A stretch of 64,000 nt of DNA from Prochlorococcus sp. AG-402-I21 (GTDB lineage: Bacteria > Cyanobacteriota > Cyanobacteriia > PCC-6307 > Cyanobiaceae), in the NCBI GenBank assembly GCA_003216955.1, contig QCHZ01000007.1, positions 30,513 through 94,512 on the forward strand, read 5' to 3'. The position numbers and the translations under genes were made by a program. Positions 58,670 to 64,000 of the stretch are shown here, one piece after another (within the stretch, counting starts at the first letter, position 1; each line of letters begins with the position of its first letter). A model generated the notes under the pieces. That model saw only the letters and a list, made by a program, of their open reading frames with translations. It was not told the DNA's origin and ran no database searches.

Positions 58670-58892
58670 GGTGATAGTTAGATTAGTTAGCCCTTAATAA
58701 AAAATGTTTTTGACTATTATCACATCTATATTGTACCAAGTAGAATATATCCCATTTTTATAAAAAAGGAAAACTCTTCTATGCCTTTTATGAGTATTTA
58801 CTCTTATTCTTGAGGTTTTTGTAGTCCATAACTCATTAGATTGATTTTTCTATTATAAATAGTGTATTATTTTTGTGGATGAATTGTATTCT

Positions 58893-59162
58893 ATGGCAAA
58901 AAGAAGACGTAAACTTAGCCCTGAATTAGAGAAAAACATTTCATTAGCTAAGAAAGAAATTGAATTAATTACAGCCATAATTCATGATATAGATGAGGAT
59001 GATATTCAAGAAGAATACAAATCTGCATTCTTACCTGTTATGAGTGCATATATGTCACTTGATCAAATGTATAATGAAGTAGGTTTTAATGATGATACTA
59101 CTAAACTACATCAACTTTATTTGACTAATTTGGCTCAATTTAAAAACGAATATGAGCTTTGA
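58893..59162 (+). CDS. Small acidic helical protein
   Basis: From ATG 58893 the protein is 89 residues (MAKRRRKLSPELEKNISLAK). A GTG six codons earlier is also in frame. It is basic at the start, then acidic and helical (AIIHDIDEDDIQEEYKSAFL). No domain is recognised. The spacer 59163-59387 after it shows nothing I can call. Confidence 0.55.
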   Translation: MAKRRRKLSPELEKNISLAKKEIELITAIIHDIDEDDIQEEYKSAFLPVMSAYMSLDQMYNEVGFNDDTTKLHQLYLTNLAQFKNEYEL

Positions 59163-59387
59163 ATATATAAAATCATAACTATTTAATTATTCTTAACTAT
59201 ATATATTATTTATAATCAAACTATTTTAATCCGACATCTTAATATTTCAGAAGAATACCACTCTTTAAAGATATTTTTTATTTTTAAAAGAAAGTTTAGA
59301 TAGTACTTTATATAAATCTGTTTTTTTTATTAAATAATTGAGCTTCTTTTATTTAAAGAATTATATTAATTGAAAATATTAGATTTT

Positions 59388-59546
59388 ATGTCAGATAATT
59401 TATTCGAAATTGATTTAGCAATGAATATCATCAAAGAAGAAATGATAAAAGAGCTTTCTGAATCCGTATCTAGGCAGAATGAAAACCAATACTCAAATCA
59501 AACTAGAGCTAATAATTTTTCTTTTTACGATAAGACTTCGGATTAG
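59388..59546 (+). CDS. 52-residue polar protein
   Basis: An ATG at 59388 opens MSDNLFEIDLAMNIIKEEMI, a helix followed by a polar Asn/Ser/Gln-rich tail. Its last 38 bases overlap the convergent DUF2103 gene. It is plausible but short, and the composition is ordinary. Confidence 0.4.
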   Translation: MSDNLFEIDLAMNIIKEEMIKELSESVSRQNENQYSNQTRANNFSFYDKTSD

Positions 59547-59811
59547 TTTTTTCAATTATTTCTATAATTTCACTTTCATTCAAGCTTGTAACCAAAAATA
59601 CTTCTTGTACAAGTTTACCTTTTCTAGCTAGTAATTTAAAGCCTTCTTTTGTTTTAACAGTTACTTTTAGTATGAGCTTCTCACCTCTACTCTTGGTTTT
59701 TGCTATTGAAGCAGGTGTAACTGTCTTGATATCACTTCTTGAGGCAATTTTTTTCAACCATTTGATCAAACCTTCTATGTTTGTGCTGTGGTTTTGAACA
59801 AGTCTTCCCAT
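59509..59811 (-). CDS. DUF2103 protein
   Basis: The 100-residue protein fits DUF2103: MGRLVQNHSTNIEGLIKWLK at the start, then KTVTPASIAKTKSRGEKLIL and GFKLLARKGKLVQEVFLVT. It is small, basic and soluble. Its biochemical role is unknown. It diverges from petN, with 51 bases between starts. Confidence 0.8.
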   Translation of the reverse strand: MGRLVQNHSTNIEGLIKWLKKIASRSDIKTVTPASIAKTKSRGEKLILKVTVKTKEGFKLLARKGKLVQEVFLVTSLNESEIIEIIEKTNPKSYRKKKNY

Positions 59812-59862
59812 ATCTTTTTTATCCTTTTTGATAAGTTATAATTTAGTAAAACAACTACAGTA

Positions 59863-59964
59863 ATGATTTTCACTTTAGGTTGGGCTTCCTTGGCAGCTAT
59901 TTTCACTTTTTCTATAGCAATGGTCGTTTGGGGTAGAAATGGGGATGGTTCTATTGATATCTAG
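59863..59964 (+). CDS. petN: Cytochrome b6-f complex subunit 8
   Basis: The 33-residue peptide [20 protein letters not shown], then [10 protein letters not shown], matches PetN. It is one membrane helix with the conserved [14 protein letters not shown] ending. PetN stabilises the cytochrome b6-f dimer in the thylakoid and is needed for photosynthetic electron flow. It is easily missed because of its size. Confidence 0.93.
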   Translation: MIFTLGWASLAAIFTFSIAMVVWGRNGDGSIDI

Positions 59965-59969
59965 ACTTA

Positions 59970-60098
59970 ATGATGCCTGTAGACTTTAATCTATATAGCC
60001 TTCTATCTTTTTTCTCTGTATCACTTCTTTCTTTCATCACAATAAGTGTGATCTATATTAGCTATATTGATTGGAAAGATAAGAGAAGAAAAAAATAA
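59970..60098 (+). CDS. 42-residue membrane peptide after petN
   Basis: An ATG 5 bases after the petN stop opens MMPVDFNLYSLLSFFSVSLL, a single hydrophobic helix continuing to ISYIDW and ending with the basic KDKRRKK. It is probably made from the petN message. It is not a known b6-f subunit. A second ATG directly follows the first. Confidence 0.55.
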   Translation: MMPVDFNLYSLLSFFSVSLLSFITISVIYISYIDWKDKRRKK

Positions 60099-60106
60099 CT
60101 TCAATA

Positions 60107-60706
60107 TTATTTTGATGTTAGATTTAATGAAATAATTTCTAATGCTTGTTTCATCTTCTCAATGTTAGACTTATACATACTTATATCTTTTTCCACCCTT
60201 GAATATTGGTAGCCAAGTAATTTAGAAATCTTACTTATCTCTTTATTTATATCTTCTTCTTTCGAATTGTCAAACGTTGGTATTTCGCTAACTAACTTAT
60301 ATATTCCAATAGCATTGATGCGACTATAGTAGTCATTACCTTTGTGTTCGTTTTTTAGTTGAATTATAAATTCATTTATATCTTCTTTCGTAGATGACTT
60401 TGCCTTGCTAACTAATTGCTCAGAGGAGCTATTGATTTCATTTGGATTAAACCCATTACAATTACATATTGCTTCGAAAAGTTTCGTAATATGCTCGCTA
60501 GGTTTGTAGCCACTAGTAAATTTATTAAATATTTCTTTTAATCCAGCAGCAAAGATTGAGTCTTTTTTAAAGTTTTTCTGATGACTCAATAGGTGGAGTT
60601 CTACAAGTAGTTCATCTGCCAGCTTCCTATAAATTGGAGGTATTACATAAGGAAACTCCTTATGGAAATCAGATTTACTGTCTGAAATTGTTGCTCTAAC
60701 GCTCAA
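60107..60706 (-). CDS. thf1: Thf1/Psb29 photosystem II-associated protein
   Basis: The protein matches Thylakoid formation 1/Psb29: [20 protein letters not shown], then [18 protein letters not shown] and [19 protein letters not shown]. Psb29 supports photosystem II repair and works with FtsH proteases. The frame extends upstream to an ATG at 60766, overlapping the clpP start. I prefer the TTG at 60706, with AGG seven bases ahead, because the conserved region begins just after it and it leaves a divergent promoter of 58 bases. ftsH lies two genes away. Confidence 0.85.
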   Translation of the reverse strand: MSVRATISDSKSDFHKEFPYVIPPIYRKLADELLVELHLLSHQKNFKKDSIFAAGLKEIFNKFTSGYKPSEHITKLFEAICNCNGFNPNEINSSSEQLVSKAKSSTKEDINEFIIQLKNEHKGNDYYSRINAIGIYKLVSEIPTFDNSKEEDINKEISKISKLLGYQYSRVEKDISMYKSNIEKMKQALEIISLNLTSK

Positions 60707-60764
60707 TGCCAAACCTAGATAATTCTTAAGAGACCTTAGCTTACCCCGCGACTTAGCTAGGATC

Positions 60765-61382
60765 ATGAAAACCGACCATTATCATCGTTCAATGATTCCA
60801 ATTGTTATTGAAGAATCTGGAAGAGGAGAAAGAGCCTTTGATATTTATTCCAGGCTTTTGAGGGAAAGAATTGTTTTTTTAGGTGAACCAGTTACCAGTG
60901 ATTCTGCAAACAGGATTGTTGCTCAACTTCTTTTTCTAGAAGCTGACGATCCTGATAAAGATATTTTTCTCTACATCAATTCTCCAGGTGGATCTGTTTA
61001 TGACGGTCTTGGTATCTTTGACACAATGCAGCATGTAAAGCCCGATGTTCATACAGTCTGCGTTGGACTTGCGGCAAGTATGGGAGCATTCCTTCTTTGT
61101 GCAGGAGCTAAAGGAAAAAGAAGCAGTTTGCTTCATTCAAGAATAATGATTCATCAGCCTCTCGGTGGCGCAAGGGGGCAAGCAAGCGATATAAGGATAC
61201 AAGCTGATGAAATCTTATTTATTAAAGATAAATTAAATAATGAATTATCAGAAAGAACAGGCCAACCTATTGAAAGAGTTAGAGAAGACACAGATAGAGA
61301 TTTTTATATGTCTCCTTCTGAAGCTGTTGAATATGGAATAATCGATAATGTATTCAATAAAAGGCCAATAAATTCAATTTGA
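60765..61382 (+). CDS. clpP: ATP-dependent Clp protease proteolytic subunit
   Basis: The 205-residue serine peptidase has the catalytic Ser in [11 protein letters not shown], the His in [10 protein letters not shown] and the Asp in [31 protein letters not shown] forms the oxyanion strand. The N-terminus could begin at the ATG 60765 or at [10 protein letters not shown] (60792). It works with Clp ATPases. The stop is 2 bases from the convergent ftsH stop. Confidence 0.96.
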   Translation: MKTDHYHRSMIPIVIEESGRGERAFDIYSRLLRERIVFLGEPVTSDSANRIVAQLLFLEADDPDKDIFLYINSPGGSVYDGLGIFDTMQHVKPDVHTVCVGLAASMGAFLLCAGAKGKRSSLLHSRIMIHQPLGGARGQASDIRIQADEILFIKDKLNNELSERTGQPIERVREDTDRDFYMSPSEAVEYGIIDNVFNKRPINSI

Positions 61383-61384
61383 AA

Positions 61385-63313
61385 TTAATTTTTTTTTGGA
61401 TCTTGCAATACTGGGATAAATCTATCTTTCTCTGGAATAACTGTATACTCAGACAATATTTTACAGAATTCTTCTCCATCCATAGTCTCTTTTTCTATTA
61501 GAATTTCAACTAATTTATCCATAGCAGATCTATTATTTGCTACCAAATCAAGAGTTTCCTCGTAACATTGTTTGACTATTTTTCTAACCTGTTCGTCGAT
61601 TTGTTTTGAAATTTCATCTGATATATCAGATGTATTCATTAGGCTTCTTCCAACAAAAACTTCTTGACTGTCACCTTCTAAAGAGACTGGTCCAAGGCTG
61701 CTCATACCAAATCGAGTTACCATTTGACGAGCCATAGATGCAACTTGCTGTACGTCTCCACCTGCACCAGTAGTTACTTCTTCCCTTCCAAAAATAATAT
61801 CTTCAGCAGCTCTTCCACCAAGTGCTCCCATTATTCTTGCTTTTAACTGTGCTCTGCTGATCAATGTTTGATCATCATCTGGTGAGAACCAAGTAAGACC
61901 TTTTGCCTGCCCCCTAGGTATGACTGTAACTTTTTGGACTGGATCATGATCTTTTACAAGTGAACCTACTAAGGCATGACCAACTTCGTGATAAGCAATT
62001 AGTCTCTTACTCCTTCCATCGACTAAAGGTTGTCCCTCCATTCCAGCAATTATTCGATCAACTGCATCATCAATTTCTGAAAGACCAATCTCATTTTTTC
62101 TTCTTCTTGCAGTAAGAATAGCTGCTTCATTAAGTAAATTTGCTAGGTCTGCTCCTGTAAAGCCTGGGGTTCTTCTTGCAATACTTTCTAATGTTAGATC
62201 CTTTTGTAATTTCTTATTTCTGGAGTGAACTTTAAGAATAGATAATCTTCCAGAAATATCAGGTGCGTCAACAGTTACCTGCCTATCAAACCTTCCTGGC
62301 CTCATCAACGCTGAATCAAGTACATCTGGTCTATTTGTTGCTGCAATGATAATAATTCCACTGTTCCCTTCAAACCCATCCATTTCAGTTAGAAGTTGAT
62401 TTAGTGTTTGCTCTCTTTCATCATTACCTCCTCCTATTCCTGCTCCTCTTTGTCTACCGACAGCATCAATTTCGTCAATAAAAATTAAGCATGGACTATT
62501 TTCTTTAGCTCTTTTAAATAAATCTCTAACTCTACTGGCTCCAACACCTACAAACATCTCCACAAATTCTGATCCAGAAAGTGAAAAGAATGGAACACCA
62601 GCTTCTCCTGCAATTGCCTTAGCTAAAAGAGTTTTACCAGTACCTGGAGGTCCAACAAGCAAAACACCTCTAGGTATTTGGGCCCCAACAGATGTAAATC
62701 TTTCTGGTTGCTTTAGGAATGTAACAACTTCCTCTAAATCTTGTTTTGCCTCGTTTACACCTGCTACATCATCAAATTTGACACCTGTTTCGGCTTCCAT
62801 TGCAAATCTTGCTTTTGTTTTGCCAAATTGCATGGCTTGGCCAGGTCCACCTGGCATTGAATTCGATCTTCTTGAAAGTAGAATCAATCCTCCAATTAAT
62901 ATAATTGGGAAGAGAAGATTCCCAAGAATTCCAATCCCAGCTGGGGCTGTTTTAGGAGGGTGTATGTCAAAACTAATACCTTCTTCCTTTAGTGAGCTAA
63001 CTAATTCAGGTGCTAATCCTGGCAAGTCAACTCTTAAGCGTTGAACTCTGTTGTCTATTTCTGGATCAACTGATTCAACAATTGCATTTCTACCACCTTC
63101 ATAAATATCAACGGAAGTTACTCTTCCTGCTTTTACATAATCAAGAAATCTTCCATAGCTGATTTTAGCAACTGGAGCACTTCTTGAAGCAGTAGAAGTA
63201 TTGGTTTGATTGACTTGAGTATTTGTTGCTGAACCAAGTATTTGCCAAGTGATTAAAACAACGATTGTTATCGGAAGAACCCAAAGAGCTATTACTTTCC
63301 ATTTCTTATCCAT
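61385..63313 (-). CDS. ftsH: ATP-dependent zinc metalloprotease FtsH
   Basis: The 642-residue membrane protease has two spans (about residues 8-26 and 125-145), an AAA+ domain with [31 protein letters not shown] and [19 protein letters not shown], and the zinc site [11 protein letters not shown] near residue 430. Cyanobacterial FtsH removes damaged D1 during photosystem II repair. The thf1 gene just upstream of clpP encodes a factor linked to FtsH. Confidence 0.97.
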   Translation of the reverse strand: MDKKWKVIALWVLPITIVVLITWQILGSATNTQVNQTNTSTASRSAPVAKISYGRFLDYVKAGRVTSVDIYEGGRNAIVESVDPEIDNRVQRLRVDLPGLAPELVSSLKEEGISFDIHPPKTAPAGIGILGNLLFPIILIGGLILLSRRSNSMPGGPGQAMQFGKTKARFAMEAETGVKFDDVAGVNEAKQDLEEVVTFLKQPERFTSVGAQIPRGVLLVGPPGTGKTLLAKAIAGEAGVPFFSLSGSEFVEMFVGVGASRVRDLFKRAKENSPCLIFIDEIDAVGRQRGAGIGGGNDEREQTLNQLLTEMDGFEGNSGIIIIAATNRPDVLDSALMRPGRFDRQVTVDAPDISGRLSILKVHSRNKKLQKDLTLESIARRTPGFTGADLANLLNEAAILTARRRKNEIGLSEIDDAVDRIIAGMEGQPLVDGRSKRLIAYHEVGHALVGSLVKDHDPVQKVTVIPRGQAKGLTWFSPDDDQTLISRAQLKARIMGALGGRAAEDIIFGREEVTTGAGGDVQQVASMARQMVTRFGMSSLGPVSLEGDSQEVFVGRSLMNTSDISDEISKQIDEQVRKIVKQCYEETLDLVANNRSAMDKLVEILIEKETMDGEEFCKILSEYTVIPEKDRFIPVLQDPKKN

Positions 63314-63453
63314 AAATCTTAAGGACTTTTTGCAAGAGTCTAATAGTGTAATGCCCCTTTCCGTTGGATGATTTCGTTACTTTCCAAGAAATTTTGAAAA
63401 ATTAATTTCATAAATTTCATTAAAGATCTCATATTTTAGATAAAAAGTACTAT

Positions 63454-64000
63454 TTATAAACTTCTAAGAGCAGTAATTGGATCTAGTTTAGCAGCTCTTT
63501 TTGCCGGAAGAACACCAAAAGTTAATCCTATAGTTCCAGAAATTATAACCGTTATAAATACAGTTCCAAAACCAATTGTTGCAGGTAAAGGTGTTAATAA
63601 AGCTACAACCTTTACTGTGGTTAGTCCTAACCCGGTACCAGCAATTCCACCCAGGCTAGAAAGTATTAAAGATTCAATAAGGAATTGGGTTGAAATATCT
63701 AATCTTCTTGCCCCTAAGGCTTTTCTAAGGCCTATTTCTTCAGTTCTCTCACTTACAGAAACCAGCATAATGTTCATAATACCTATACCACCAACTAATA
63801 ATGATATACCTCCTATTGCCGCTAGCATTAATGTTAATCCTCCAGTAATAGTTGATACTATTTGCAAAGCATCTTTTTGAGATCTAACAGCAAAATCATC
63901 ATCTCTAATTATTTTATGTCTTTGTCTCAATAAGTTAGTTATTTGAAATTTTGCCGCTTTTGTTGATTTTTCATTTATTGCTTCAACACTTATGAAACTA
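63454..64000 (-). CDS. MacB/FtsX-type ABC permease, C-terminal part, cut by window edge
   Basis: The frame is open from 64000 leftwards to a stop at 63454, so its N-terminus lies outside. The C-terminal half is a MacB/FtsX domain: VGGIGIMNIMLVSVSERTEE then IGLRKALGARRLDI, three membrane spans, and the end AKRAAKLDPITALRSL. Such permeases work with a LolD/MacB-type ATPase in export of peptides or lipids. The substrate is unknown. Confidence 0.88.
   Translation of the reverse strand, partial: SFISVEAINEKSTKAAKFQITNLLRQRHKIIRDDDFAVRSQKDALQIVSTITGGLTLMLAAIGGISLLVGGIGIMNIMLVSVSERTEEIGLRKALGARRLDISTQFLIESLILSSLGGIAGTGLGLTTVKVVALLTPLPATIGFGTVFITVIISGTIGLTFGVLPAKRAAKLDPITALRSL

Overview
The window looks like a chromosomal segment of a marine picocyanobacterium, most likely Prochlorococcus. 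The DNA is very A/T-rich and the genes are short and tightly packed, often sharing stop/start bases. Photosynthesis genes are present (petN, acsF, thf1/psb29, a PAM68 family member), as are several families found mainly in cyanobacteria (DUF3318, DUF3288, DUF1816, DUF3082, CGLD27, DUF2103). There is also a glucosylglycerate locus of the kind known from marine picocyanobacteria. dnaE is one uninterrupted gene, unlike the intein-split dnaE of many other cyanobacteria. The exact strain or ecotype cannot be fixed by eye.

Layout: 1-2.7 kb holds small unknown genes, galE, and the initiator tRNA-Met with a decayed copy of its 3' half nearby. From 2.7 to 8.6 kb a minus-strand operon (DUF3318, rsfS, a CGLD27-like gene, an asparaginase-like gene) diverges from carB. 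From 8.8 to 12.7 kb are acsF, facing a C-terminally extended 2Fe-2S ferredoxin, then small unknowns and a 3-hydroxyisobutyrate-dehydrogenase-family gene. From 12.8 to 16.8 kb come an ABC-2 exporter (one ATPase, two permeases) and an unusual Nramp-like transporter. The stretch 16.9-20.6 kb is rich in small unknown and membrane proteins and also holds an orphan phosphoribosyltransferase and a TauE-like permease. The glucosylglycerate cluster (gpgS, GH13_18 phosphorylase, gpgP, glycerate kinase) occupies 20.7-25.5 kb.

From 25.6 to 31.2 kb there are more small membrane proteins, uppP, tRNA-Pro, msrA and an ABC half-exporter. From 31.3 to 41.5 kb is a plus-strand run: DUF3288, trpD, carA, a STAS protein, mrnC, rlmB, DUF1816, gatA and dnaE. 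From 41.5 to 46.7 kb are PAM68, rpsO, ruvA, a DMT transporter and dnaG. An SOS-type operon (umuD, umuC and a small HEAVH-motif protein) lies at 46.7-49.1 kb. From 49.1 to 56.1 kb are rlmH, rsmA, ispE, DUF3082, pdhB, secD and secF. From 56.1 to 60.1 kb are a GT39-like membrane glycosyltransferase, several small unknowns, DUF2103 and petN. The right end has thf1, clpP, ftsH and a truncated MacB/FtsX-type permease.

Most of the sequence is ordinary core genome. The points of most interest are the tRNA-fMet scar, the complete synthesis-plus-recycling gene set for glucosylglycerate, the UmuDC operon with its attached zincin-like gene, a possible AUA start in the STAS gene, a structured A/T-rich element near 10.8 kb, an Nramp relative lacking the metal-binding signature, and clusters of very small membrane proteins.
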